Source: Candidatus Obscuribacterales bacterium (GTDB lineage Bacteria; Cyanobacteriota; Vampirovibrionia; Obscuribacterales; Obscuribacteraceae). From it: DNA of 64,000 nucleotides. The notes beneath the pieces are model-generated. The model ran no database searches. It saw nothing but the letters and a program-made list of their open reading frames with translations, and was not told the DNA's origin. A program made the translations under genes and the position numbers. Shown here in pieces: positions 1 to 7,737 of the stretch. The stretch's first letter is position 1, and each line of letters starts with the position of its first letter. The stretch covers positions 310,001 through 374,000 of the forward strand of contig JACKCM010000003.1 of NCBI GenBank assembly GCA_020634035.1, given 5' to 3'.

Positions 1-7
1 CTCATTG

Positions 8-39
8 AAGCCGGTCGTCATAATTGCGACCGGCTTTTT
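8..39 (+). terminator. Intrinsic terminator of a plus-strand gene left of the window
   Basis: A 10-bp perfect stem (arms 8-17 and 27-36) with a 9-nt loop runs directly into TTTTT on the plus strand. No plus-strand gene precedes it in the window, so it should end a transcript that starts to the left. It slightly overlaps the stop of the convergent minus-strand gene. Read on the minus strand the tail is not U-rich, so it mainly serves the plus strand. Confidence 0.8.
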
Positions 40-1381
40 ATTTGCGCAGGATTTTGACAGCCAAAAGGACATAGACAATCCAGAGAAGCAGACAGGCCGC
101 CCCTACAATCAGGTTACCGTGCTGAAACTCCGTCCTCAACTGTTGCGGCACCAGAACCAGATGCAGATCGATTATCGCGATAAACAAAATCGCCACCGTT
201 GAAACCAGCCGGTCGCCTCTGCCCTGGACCTTCTCCGGATTGCTTACGCTTCCGAAGAAAAGAAGCCAAAAGGGAACGACGAAAACACTGAGATCATAAA
301 CTCTCATGTAAGGCGAAATCACAGGCAAACTGAAGAGGACCAGACAGAAGAGCAACTCTAACTTTCGCGAGAAATCGAGACTTTTGGATCGCGAGAGCAA
401 ATAGATCAAGACCAGCTCAATCAAGAGCCCAGGCATGCTCAAGATAGAGGGCAGAGCCGGAAAGAATAACTGAGGATAAAGCGATCTGACCAACCGGCCA
501 ATTATCATCGGCCAGGAGCAGATGAGCCAGTAGGGCTCGAAATAAGTTCTGTCACCCCAGACATAGAACTCCATCCAGACTTTGACGCTATGGGCCCATT
601 CTAGAATTCCGGTCCAACCGAATATGACAAGCGCCGCAGCTAGATTAATAAGTGCCACCAGAAAAAAACCGACAAAGAATCTTTTTCGAAGAAGCTTCAT
701 CGCCGGATCGAAAAGAGAAAGACAGAGAAAAGCAAATAAGATAGCGGCAAGCGGCTGCGGCTTCAAACAGAGCAGGCCGAATGACATTCCCGATAGCATC
801 GGCTTCTTGTCCTCGAGCAAAACCAACCCCATAGAAATGGAAAGCACATAGAGAAATCCGGACAACTGACCGATACCGATGGATTCTTGTACAGGAAAGA
901 ACAAAAGTACCGGCAAGAAAAAGAGAAGAGCATAAGGTGGGGTTTTATTCTCGTCCTGATGTCTTCTACGGGCACGCCTGTAGAGAATGATTCCACCGGC
1001 AAGAAAAGAGCAGGCAAGAAACGCCCGGGTCAGGGCATAAGCCTGGACCATAGGAAGGAAGGCAAATACTCTGGAAAAGGCCGCGAAATTTGGAGGATAA
1101 AGAAAAGGCACACCCTGATTAAACAAGGTGGTATCAAAGCTGGTATCAGTCAATCGCGGATATATAGAAGACACTTGCCCCCGGCTCAGGGCATCACCCA
1201 CGCCCCAGAATAGCCTGAAGTCGGCAAAGCCGGTATTGCGGCTGCACATCTCTACAAATATCCAAGAGAGCACACCACCGAAAAAATAGATAAGAAGCAA
1301 TAAAAATGTCTTGGTCGCCGGAGAGATAGAAATCTTCTTTATCATCCCGCTATCAGTTGGAGCTGCTCCGGACCTTTTCAT
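38..1381 (-). CDS. GT87/DUF2029-type polytopic membrane glycosyltransferase
   Basis: This 447-residue protein is very hydrophobic, with about nine or ten predicted membrane helices. An early periplasmic-type stretch holds an acidic/aromatic motif (FADFRLFWGVGDAL, near residue 52) and a later LYPPNFAAFSR segment, as in polyprenol-phosphate-dependent glycosyltransferases of family 87 (DUF2029). Members transfer mannose or other sugars from lipid carriers to envelope glycans; the substrate here is unknown. The ATG at 1381 lies inside the end of the upstream histidine kinase gene and has GGAG four bases before it. An internal ATG at 1345 would remove the overlap but lacks a visible ribosome site. 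Family call by eye is good; specificity cannot be read. Confidence 0.7.
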   Translation of the reverse strand: MKRSGAAPTDSGMIKKISISPATKTFLLLLIYFFGGVLSWIFVEMCSRNTGFADFRLFWGVGDALSRGQVSSIYPRLTDTSFDTTLFNQGVPFLYPPNFAAFSRVFAFLPMVQAYALTRAFLACSFLAGGIILYRRARRRHQDENKTPPYALLFFLPVLLFFPVQESIGIGQLSGFLYVLSISMGLVLLEDKKPMLSGMSFGLLCLKPQPLAAILFAFLCLSLFDPAMKLLRKRFFVGFFLVALINLAAALVIFGWTGILEWAHSVKVWMEFYVWGDRTYFEPYWLICSWPMIIGRLVRSLYPQLFFPALPSILSMPGLLIELVLIYLLSRSKSLDFSRKLELLFCLVLFSLPVISPYMRVYDLSVFVVPFWLLFFGSVSNPEKVQGRGDRLVSTVAILFIAIIDLHLVLVPQQLRTEFQHGNLIVGAACLLLWIVYVLLAVKILRK

Positions 1382-2534
1382 CAGGCTCCGTCACTTTTTT
1401 TTTATCGTCTTCTTCTAACAGGCTGTCTTCGAGCGCCTCTTCGTTTCCGTTACCACCGGAGGCGAGCTCCGCCGGCTTGCTGTCATAAACAGGTAATCTG
1501 ACCGTAAATGTAGACCCTTTATTGAGCTCGCTTTCCAGTTCTATGGTACCGCCGTGGGCTTTGATGATCGTCATGGCGATGGCAAGGCCCAGACCGGTGC
1601 CGCCACCGTAAACCTTACTGCGTGTTCTGGAACGTTCCACCCGGTAGAAGCGATCGAAGATGCGCTGTTGATCGGAAGGTGCAATACCGATACCGGTATC
1701 AATCACCCTAACCACGGCCTGGCCTCGACTGGAGCGAAGCGTGACGGTCACCTTGCCGCCGGCCTGGGTCGCTTTGATGGCGTTATTAGAGAGATTCAGA
1801 AATACCTGTTTCAGCCTGTCTTGATCGGCATTGACCATAATCGGTGTTTTCGGCATGATGAACTGAACTTCGATTTGCTCCGGTGCCACCATCACCACCG
1901 TGTCTTCGACACTGGTCAGAACTTCGCGAAGATCAATCACCTCTTGCTGGCTGATTATCTCTTGACCGGCATCGGCTCTGGCCAATTGCAAGAGATCCGA
2001 AACCAGGCGAATCAATCGACCGGACTCATCCGACACAGTCTGAAGAGCTTCGCTCAGGAGATTGGCATCGATATTGTCGCCTCGACGCATCAACAGTTTG
2101 GTATAGCCCTGGATTGAAGTTAGCGGGGTACGCAGTTCATGGCTTGCGTCGGCGACAAACTGACATTGAATATTCAAAGACTCTTCCAATCTGTTGAGCA
2201 GTTTATTGAAAGATTTGCGCAACTCTAGAGTCTCAGCCGGTTCATTGGCATCCACATCGAGACGCTCACGAATGTCCATGGTGGCTAATTGAGTTGTCGC
2301 TTTCAAGAGCTGATTGAGCGGCTTGAGAATAACACCGGCGATGAACCAGTTGATGAAAACCAGAAGAATTACCAGGGGAAGATACCAGGGCAGAAGATTG
2401 AGAAAGAGGCCGAAGGCATCGCTATTGCTGCTGAATGCAATTAGATGAGAGACGACAATAGCGACAAGACCGGTAAAGGTCATTGCCAGCGCCATCCTGA
2501 ATCTGATTGTCTTCGACCAGCCGGTCCTGTCCAT
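1353..2534 (-). CDS. Membrane sensor histidine kinase (orphan)
   Basis: A two-helix sensor kinase of about 393 residues. Membrane helices lie near 16-34 and 48-69 with only a short loop between them, followed by a HAMP-like linker, a HisKA domain with phosphoacceptor His132 in ASHELRTPLTS, and a HATPase domain with N box (NLSNNAIKA), G1 (DTGIGI), F box (FDRFYRVERS) and G2 (GGTGLGLAI). All catalytic motifs look intact. The tiny extracytoplasmic loop suggests it senses the membrane or an intramembrane partner. The ATG at 2534 has CAGGG five bases upstream; a TTG at 2576 is an alternative. No response regulator lies next to it, so its partner is elsewhere. The acidic tail (about residues 355-393) is lineage-specific. 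Confidence 0.9.
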   Translation of the reverse strand: MDRTGWSKTIRFRMALAMTFTGLVAIVVSHLIAFSSNSDAFGLFLNLLPWYLPLVILLVFINWFIAGVILKPLNQLLKATTQLATMDIRERLDVDANEPAETLELRKSFNKLLNRLEESLNIQCQFVADASHELRTPLTSIQGYTKLLMRRGDNIDANLLSEALQTVSDESGRLIRLVSDLLQLARADAGQEIISQQEVIDLREVLTSVEDTVVMVAPEQIEVQFIMPKTPIMVNADQDRLKQVFLNLSNNAIKATQAGGKVTVTLRSSRGQAVVRVIDTGIGIAPSDQQRIFDRFYRVERSRTRSKVYGGGTGLGLAIAMTIIKAHGGTIELESELNKGSTFTVRLPVYDSKPAELASGGNGNEEALEDSLLEEDDKKKVTEPDEKVRSSSN

Positions 2535-2631
2535 GGGTTGCCCTGTTATCTGAAGCGAAATTCTTCCAGGCTGCAATTGTACTTTCTAATCAATGATATG
2601 CCCAGTGTATATTCAGGTGCCGCGCCCATTG

Positions 2632-3405
2632 TCAAGTGAGCATGGATAGCACCTGGTCCTGCAGGGCTCTGGTCGCACAGGCGATAACATCGCTGCCGCC
2701 GCCCTGGGAAAGTGACCGCCCCTGCCAGTCTGTGATCACGCCGCCGGCGCCTTCGACCACCGGCACCAGAGCGGCATAGTCGTACAGATTCAAACCTCTT
2801 TCGATGACAATATCGAGATAGCCGCTGGCTAGAAGAGCATAGTTATAGCAATCGCCACCATAACTAGTGACGTGAACCGCTTCAATAATCCGCTCTATGC
2901 CAGGGTCTTTAAGCGGTGAGGTAAATGCCAGTTTTGCTCGATTCAATTCAGTCCGTCCGGAAGTGCTGAGAACCTCGCCATTCAAACTGGAGCCCTGATC
3001 TCGCAGACCCAGAAAACGCTCACCGAGGACAGCCTGATCGATAATTCCCAGTTCGAATTCACCTTGACAGGCAAGCCCTATCAGAGTGCCGAATACCGGT
3101 TTGCCAACAGTAAATGCGATGGTGCCATCAATAGGATCGAGAATCCATGCAAACCCTGAAGTCCCCTCTTTGACGCCATGTTCTTCGCCGATGATAGTAT
3201 CTTCAGGAAATTCAGCCTCGATAATCAACCGCATCGCCGCTTCTGAATCCCGGTCGGCCTGAGTCACTATCGGAGAGACCGCCTCTTTATAGTCGACCTG
3301 TAAAGAGTCGCTTTTGAACAAAGGTCTGATTATAGCCGCCGCCGCATCAGCCACTCGTTGAGCGGCTTCTAAACGGGCTGTCAGTAGGTTTTTATCAAGC
3401 CCCAT
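2632..3405 (-). CDS. Inositol-monophosphatase-family phosphatase, HisN-like
   Basis: A 257-residue Mg-dependent phosphatase of the IMPase superfamily. Visible motifs are GEEHG, the metal-binding WILDPIDGT, and the C-terminal GGDCYNYALLASGYLD and DYAALVPVVEGAGG. The tyrosine-rich GGDCYNY segment and the overall spacing resemble HisN-type histidinol-phosphate phosphatases more than true inositol monophosphatases, so a role in histidine synthesis is possible but unproven. An ATG at 3405 is preceded by GGAGGAG with 7-base spacing, which decides the start over an in-frame ATG at 3429. The gene overlaps the 3' end of the next upstream IMPase gene by 11 bp, so the two are probably translationally coupled. 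Confidence 0.85.
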   Translation of the reverse strand: MGLDKNLLTARLEAAQRVADAAAAIIRPLFKSDSLQVDYKEAVSPIVTQADRDSEAAMRLIIEAEFPEDTIIGEEHGVKEGTSGFAWILDPIDGTIAFTVGKPVFGTLIGLACQGEFELGIIDQAVLGERFLGLRDQGSSLNGEVLSTSGRTELNRAKLAFTSPLKDPGIERIIEAVHVTSYGGDCYNYALLASGYLDIVIERGLNLYDYAALVPVVEGAGGVITDWQGRSLSQGGGSDVIACATRALQDQVLSMLT

Positions 3406-4165
3406 GCAAGATCTCCTCCAACCCGGCAACTATTTCGCCATTACCGACAATGCAGCTCCCCTGATAAATAGAGCTGCCACCTGCAAAATCACGATAAACG
3501 CCACCGGCTTCTTCGACAAGCACTTTCATCGGCGCCAGATCCCAGGGCTTCAGATCCACTTCGATATTGGCTTCTGCTCGCCCTTCGAAAACATAGGCAA
3601 AACCGAGATAGTCTCCATAACCGCGCTGTCGATATGTGCAGCCGATCACTTCTCCCAGTTTCGACCAGAGTCCCTTTTCAACCATCCGATCCGGACCGCC
3701 GAAGGCAACCAGCGCATCTTCCAGCCTGGTCTTTGCCGATACATGCAAGCGCTCACCGTTTTTGAAGGCTCCAGCCCCGGACACTGCCAGGAATAAATCC
3801 TTCCAGACAGGGTTGTAGATTCCGCCGGCTACTATCTCTCCTTCTTCCTCCAGGGCAAGAAGAATGGAAAAGAGCGGAATGCCTCTTGAAAAATTCATGG
3901 TCCCATCGATAGGGTCGATTATCCAACGGCGACTACCGCCCTCGACATCTTCCCCTTCCTCTCCGAGGATGCCATCATCGGGAAACTCCTCGGCAATGGC
4001 GGCTCGAATCAGGCTCTCGACTTCTTTATCGGCTTCGGTGACCGGACTGCCATCACCTTTGCGCGTCACCTCCAACCCGGAGTCGAAATAGCGCAAAGCA
4101 CAAAGGCCTGCCTTTAAGAGCAAGCTTTCGATAAAACTCTTTTCCCGGTCCGACTTTGAAGACAT
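3395..4165 (-). CDS. Inositol-monophosphatase-family phosphatase, second copy
   Basis: A 256-residue IMPase-superfamily enzyme with GEEGED, the metal site WIIDPIDGTMNF, and the C-terminal GYGDYLGFAYVFEGRAE and KPWDLAPMKVLVEEAGG. The DGTMNF form is the classical inositol-monophosphatase type, and the WDLAP aspartate is present, so it should be an active phosphatase on myo-inositol-phosphate, histidinol-phosphate or a related sugar phosphate. It sits upstream of, and overlaps, a second IMPase-family gene that differs enough to have another substrate. The start ATG at 4165 is followed by a hydrophilic N-terminus typical of the family. Confidence 0.85.
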   Translation of the reverse strand: MSSKSDREKSFIESLLLKAGLCALRYFDSGLEVTRKGDGSPVTEADKEVESLIRAAIAEEFPDDGILGEEGEDVEGGSRRWIIDPIDGTMNFSRGIPLFSILLALEEEGEIVAGGIYNPVWKDLFLAVSGAGAFKNGERLHVSAKTRLEDALVAFGGPDRMVEKGLWSKLGEVIGCTYRQRGYGDYLGFAYVFEGRAEANIEVDLKPWDLAPMKVLVEEAGGVYRDFAGGSSIYQGSCIVGNGEIVAGLEEILHGA

Positions 4166-4222
4166 TCTCCAGCCTTCGGATCTTGAACAATAACCTGCAA
4201 TTTAAAATCGGCACGCGAAACC

Positions 4223-4249
4223 CCCGTCGACAATCAGATTGCCGACGGG
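4223..4249 (-). terminator. Possible terminator after the SLH gene
   Basis: A 7-bp GC-rich stem (4223-4229 with 4243-4249) lies about 45 bases downstream of the SLH gene stop on the minus strand. The following sequence has only three consecutive T, so termination would be weak. Confidence 0.35.
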
Positions 4250-4294
4250 AGTCACGTAGACTAGGTCAGGTCCAAGATTGTTCTGAACGAGTCC

Positions 4295-4855
4295 TTAGAA
4301 CAAGTACTCGTAAATTGCGCGGGCACCACGTCCGACACCAACGCTAATGTCGCGAACATCGACGGCCGTACCTTTAACAACACGCTCCCAGAGGAATCCC
4401 TTCTGGCGCTCAGCGTAGGCCAATCTCATGTCTTGCTCGACATTCTTGTCTTCGACTAACTTCATACGTCTTTCCAGATCAGCGACTCTGGCTTTGAGCT
4501 TGTTGAGCTCGCCTCTGAACTCTTCAAGAAGAGCAGCGAACTTCTCAAGGTCAGCTTTGTCAGCTTTCTGATTGAGTCTCTCTACGATGCACTGCTCGTA
4601 TTTGTACAAGGCTGCAGCCATCTCAAAACGGGTAGCGGACTTTTGACCGCGGAAGGTTCTGTCTGGATAACCTACTAATATGTGACATGGGTGATTGACT
4701 AGCTCTTTAAGAGCGTTGTATGCCCATTCATTACCAACGACGTCGGTAAGTTCACTAACATTAGTGGCGCCTTGTGCGTATGCAGCAGGTGCATTCATAA
4801 AGGTGCTTGTACTTACGGCAGCAAGTGCGGCAAGTAAGGTCAACCCCTTTTTCAT
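4295..4855 (-). CDS. SLH-domain and coiled-coil envelope protein without a porin barrel
   Basis: A 186-residue exported protein. A signal peptide covers residues 1-27 (cleavage after AYA). One S-layer-homology domain spans about 36-91 (TDVVGNEWAYNALKELV, GYPDRTF, TRFEMAAALYKY), and a charged coiled coil runs about 100-150. This is the N-terminal layout of cyanobacterial SLH porins, where the SLH domain binds peptidoglycan and the coiled coil spans the periplasm. Here the protein stops where an OprB-like beta-barrel would begin. It ends in a short glycine-rich segment and an aromatic C-terminus (YEYLF). Two cysteines sit within the SLH domain (57 and 89). AGGGAG precedes the ATG. A periplasmic tether is likely; a truncated porin is the alternative. 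Confidence 0.8.
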   Translation of the reverse strand: MKKGLTLLAALAAVSTSTFMNAPAAYAQGATNVSELTDVVGNEWAYNALKELVNHPCHILVGYPDRTFRGQKSATRFEMAAALYKYEQCIVERLNQKADKADLEKFAALLEEFRGELNKLKARVADLERRMKLVEDKNVEQDMRLAYAERQKGFLWERVVKGTAVDVRDISVGVGRGARAIYEYLF

Positions 4856-5370
4856 ATAGTAATCACTCCCTTGCTATGACCTAATCTAATGTTGGAATCA
4901 TAGCTTAAATATTCCAGACCTTTGTAGAGGTGAAACAAGGAAAATACGTCTGTTGAATGCTGAATCCGTAAAACCGGCAACTGGCGCATGAAACGGCACT
5001 ATTAAATAACACTAATATTTTAAGGGCACGTCACCCAAAATATATACACCCGGAAACCGCAAAGCCTTACTGCTTCCGTATTCATGGCAACCACTCGTCA
5101 AGAACTCGCCCCCGTAAATAGTGTCAAAATAATTATCGGACCTCAGTTGGATCATTCAAAACCCTTGCTGTCAGCGGTTTTTCGATAGCATGACCAAGGT
5201 AAACATCACATTATCCAGACCTTGCCAAGCAGAGGCAAAGGCAGCACCAGAGCGGTCCTGGAGGCGATACAACAGCCATATGACTGATACCATATAGTCC
5301 ACCAGAAGATCACCCCAGAGACAGACAAAGAGAGCCCGGCAGACATACATCAAGCCACTTGAAACATAGT
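4856..5370 (-). other. Long upstream region of the SLH gene, no supported gene
   Basis: About 515 bases upstream of the SLH gene hold no convincing coding frame. The ribosome site (AGGGAG) for the SLH gene lies at its left edge. A 60-codon minus-strand frame at 5171-5353 has no ribosome site and starts beside a strong terminator, so I do not call it a gene. The region probably holds the SLH promoter and a long leader. I see no clear -35/-10 pair and no known RNA fold. Confidence 0.4.
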
Positions 5371-5410
5371 AAAAAGGGTGACGACCGGTGGCGCGGCCGT
5401 CACCCTTTTT
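5371..5410. terminator. Strong bidirectional terminator
   Basis: A perfect 13-bp stem (5371-5383 with 5398-5410) has AAAAA on one end and TTTTT on the other, so it works on both strands. It lies about 47 bases past the stop of the TadG-like gene and should end the three-gene Tad cluster transcript. Confidence 0.9.
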
Positions 5411-5457
5411 AACCGCCTCGACTCTTGAGTAACAAGAGCGTGCGGATACCTCTTGAA

Positions 5458-6417
5458 TCAGTCAGTCAGACTTATGGTCCAGGCGGCATTATTCTTCAAG
5501 AAGTTAAGACCGCTCTGATCGACATCTGAGAGAATCGGCTCCCCGGGAGTACCATCTAGAATCAATGGTTCGATTATGGTTCCTTCTATCTCTTGAGGGA
5601 AGTTTATTTTTGTCACTTCAAAACCGATCACTCCGACAATAGTTCTTGACTTATTAAAGGGAGGCCCTCCTGTCATGATCGGGATATTCATCCGGTCACC
5701 AGGGCTAAGATCTTTTACCAGACTGGCTTTGACTCCATTGGTGATCAGTTGATCCTGGCCGAAGGTGAGAAGCGGATTTTGCTTTCCCGACCAGTTCTTC
5801 AGCCAGGCACCATTCGTCTCATTTTGAGGATTGAGAACTATGGTGAAGGGCTGACCATTGCCCACCACATCCTGAAGGGCTTTGTTCTTTTGCGGACCTT
5901 TACTGGGTCGATGATCAAGACTGACTGCAAGCGGCATCAGTTGGTTGGGTTTCACTTGAGTGATCCCCTGGCTTACAGATGCCGTAGATCTGGAGCTTAC
6001 CGGCATCGAATTCCATCCTATCAGCCGGGCGAATATATTACCGGTAGTCTTGGTGGCAGTGACAGTGACAGTGCGAGGCATGGTGTTCGGGCTCATTGAT
6101 ACATTTACCGAGGTTCCTGCGGTGGCGGAAGAGACTGCTTCATTTCCAGCCTTGTTAAGAGAAGCCACACTAAGGGCATAGTTTTCAGCCCTGGTCTTGT
6201 CATCATTCTTCACCTGGTCCCGAGCCAGCTCTATCGCTCCGGCCAGAGCACCGGCATCAGTGGCATTTTGCAGATTCTCCTTGACGACCAGACCATTGCC
6301 ATAGTCGAACGAGAACGCGGCGCCGATAACAACCACCAGCACCAGCACAATCATAAGAACGGCCGAGATGGCACCTTCCTGATTCCTGACTTTCTTTCTG
6401 ACATACCTGAATTTCAT
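5458..6417 (-). CDS. TadG-like pilus/secretion protein
   Basis: A 319-residue protein with a basic N-terminus (KFRYVRKKVRNQEGA), one membrane helix (about 17-38), and then the TadG-type motif in which NATDAGALAGA follows the helix (residues about 51-62). TadG N-terminal domains act with TadE pseudopilins in tight-adherence pili. The remainder (about 150-319) is an extracytoplasmic, probably beta-rich domain of unknown function with no VWA motif. It is the last of three genes on this strand after two TadE-like genes, with a 21-base gap and a strong terminator behind it. No TadA ATPase, TadB/C or prepilin peptidase is in the window. Confidence 0.75.
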   Translation of the reverse strand: MKFRYVRKKVRNQEGAISAVLMIVLVLVVVIGAAFSFDYGNGLVVKENLQNATDAGALAGAIELARDQVKNDDKTRAENYALSVASLNKAGNEAVSSATAGTSVNVSMSPNTMPRTVTVTATKTTGNIFARLIGWNSMPVSSRSTASVSQGITQVKPNQLMPLAVSLDHRPSKGPQKNKALQDVVGNGQPFTIVLNPQNETNGAWLKNWSGKQNPLLTFGQDQLITNGVKASLVKDLSPGDRMNIPIMTGGPPFNKSRTIVGVIGFEVTKINFPQEIEGTIIEPLILDGTPGEPILSDVDQSGLNFLKNNAAWTISLTD

Positions 6418-6438
6418 CTGCGTAACTCCTGTTGTTAA

Positions 6439-6924
6439 TCATTCGAGTCGGCTTTTGCCGACTCCGGTTATCTTGAAATCCGTTCCAAGGCCAAGCGGAT
6501 CAGGATTAGGAAAAGGAGGTAGCCCATATTTACCACCTTGAAATTCCACCTGAACCGTAACCGTTGGCGGGCTGGCATTCTCATTCCAGCCGGCAGTACC
6601 AAGAGGGATACTAAATTGATCGGGACTCTGAACAATGCCCATATGCTTGATCTGGGCAAAGGTCTGTTCCGGAAATGCTCTGGCGGTGGTCGGGTCTTTG
6701 CCGTAGTTAATAGCAAGCCGACGAGCTGCCTCCTGGGCCGCCATACTCAAGGTCGTCTTGATCATATAAACCTGAGAAACCTGCCAGGCGACGAATCCGA
6801 AAATCAGCGCGATCGGTAGAATAATAGCGATGGAAGCGGCGGTCTCAGAGAGCGATCCACGACAGGATCGCAGGCGACTTCGCCCGTAGCATGCGGTCCT
6901 GACTCTATCTTTGCTCAAATCCAA
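6439..6924 (-). CDS. TadE-like pseudopilin with TTG start
   Basis: A 161-residue protein whose N-terminal basic stretch is followed by a single hydrophobic helix (TAASIAIILPIALIFGFVAW) and a TadE-like MAAQEAARRLAI segment. It is paralogous to the upstream gene: both end with PPFPNPDxLGLGxxFKI and share FxIPxGxxGW. I place the start at a TTG (6922-6924) because GAGGAG lies six bases upstream and this fits after the preceding stop at 6956. An ATG-based reading would extend it 65 codons through the preceding gene in another frame, into sequence that does not look like protein. It is probably a minor pilin of a Tad system. Confidence 0.75.
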   Translation of the reverse strand: MDLSKDRVRTACYGRSRLRSCRGSLSETAASIAIILPIALIFGFVAWQVSQVYMIKTTLSMAAQEAARRLAINYGKDPTTARAFPEQTFAQIKHMGIVQSPDQFSIPLGTAGWNENASPPTVTVQVEFQGGKYGLPPFPNPDPLGLGTDFKITGVGKSRLE

Positions 6925-6955
6925 GGTTCTCTCCTCTAATCCTCTTATATAGATT

Positions 6956-7420
6956 TCACTCGAGAATGCGATAGGTCGCCGACATGGAGATCTTGAAGTT
7001 TCCTCCAAGGCCGAGAATATCCGGATTTGGAAAAGGCGGATTAGCCGGATTGCCGACCCCCGGTAAGTATGTACAAATAACTGTAACTGTCTTCGGATCT
7101 GTTGCGGTCTGCCATCCACCGTTCGGAATCGTAAACTGGCTGTTATCTGAGATCATGTCCTTAAGCCGGATTTCAGAGAAAATAGCATCCTGAGCAGCCG
7201 AGTCAGTGACAATATCGTTATTGACCAGATACTCTTCTGCCAGGCTGCGCGCTGCGATCATCGCACCCTGATTCATATGTCTAGCAATCACATAAGCATT
7301 GCTTCCTTGAATGGCCACGAAAACGATAATCAACATTACCGGCAACAGTAGAGCCAGGGATGAAACTGCTTCAGCCAGCATCCCCGACCTGTTCCGTTTT
7401 TTTCTCGGACGAATCTTCAT
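6956..7420 (-). CDS. TadE-like pseudopilin
   Basis: A 154-residue protein with a strongly basic start (MKIRPRKKRNRSG), one hydrophobic helix (SSLALLLPVMLIIVFVAI) and the TadE-type GAMIAARSLAEEYL region, then a small extracytoplasmic domain ending in PPFPNPDILGLGGNFKI. I choose the ATG at 7420, which has GTGGAG nine bases upstream; ATGs at 7471 and 7441 add residues that do not fit the family. It is the first gene of the TadE-TadE-TadG cluster and a close paralogue of the second gene, suggesting heterologous minor pilins. The intergenic region shared with the divergent pseudokinase gene holds two palindromes. Confidence 0.75.
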   Translation of the reverse strand: MKIRPRKKRNRSGMLAEAVSSLALLLPVMLIIVFVAIQGSNAYVIARHMNQGAMIAARSLAEEYLVNNDIVTDSAAQDAIFSEIRLKDMISDNSQFTIPNGGWQTATDPKTVTVICTYLPGVGNPANPPFPNPDILGLGGNFKISMSATYRILE

Positions 7421-7507
7421 TTTCAAATACTCCACTACCATCCTTCCATGCGCAGGCGTCCTCTGCATCACCAGCTCTAGGGATTTTTCCCCGTCCAGTC
7501 AGTAGCT

Positions 7508-7547
7508 ATCCCTCACACACATGAGGGATTTATCTATCGCTCGATAG
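7508..7547. promoter_or_regulatory. Two adjacent palindromes between divergent genes
   Basis: An 8-bp-arm inverted repeat (ATCCCTCA at 7508-7515 and TGAGGGAT at 7522-7529) is followed at once by a 6-bp-arm palindrome (CTATCG at 7534-7539 and CGATAG at 7542-7547). They lie between the divergent Tad cluster and pseudokinase gene. They could be operators for both directions. The first could also act as a weak hairpin, since TTTAT follows it on the plus strand. Confidence 0.35.
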
Positions 7548-7737
7548 CAGGATTTTATAGGTGATCTTTCTCCCCCTGTGGGATATCAAAATCTGCCTGG
7601 CACAACCAAACCCTTTACTAACAGGGCATTATGGACATCAAGGGCGGTCAGAGGTGACACCACAGGCTGTGGCGGAATTGTGGTATTCAAAGAATAAGAG
7701 CGACTTTGGCAGTTTAAGATTCAGCAGGCATGCAAAG

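Noticed and set aside
1554..2117. 187-codon plus-strand frame
   Set aside because: Antisense shadow of the histidine kinase; no ribosome site or family pattern.
5171..5353. A 60-codon minus-strand frame upstream of the SLH gene
   Set aside because: It has no ribosome site, begins beside a strong terminator and has no recognisable composition.
6925..7119. ATG-based extension of the second TadE-like gene
   Set aside because: It runs through the preceding TadE gene in another frame; a TTG with GAGGAG at 6924 is the better start.
7561..7737. GTG-based extension of the tandem pseudokinase
   Set aside because: The 59 extra residues do not look like protein and would cover most of the intergenic region.
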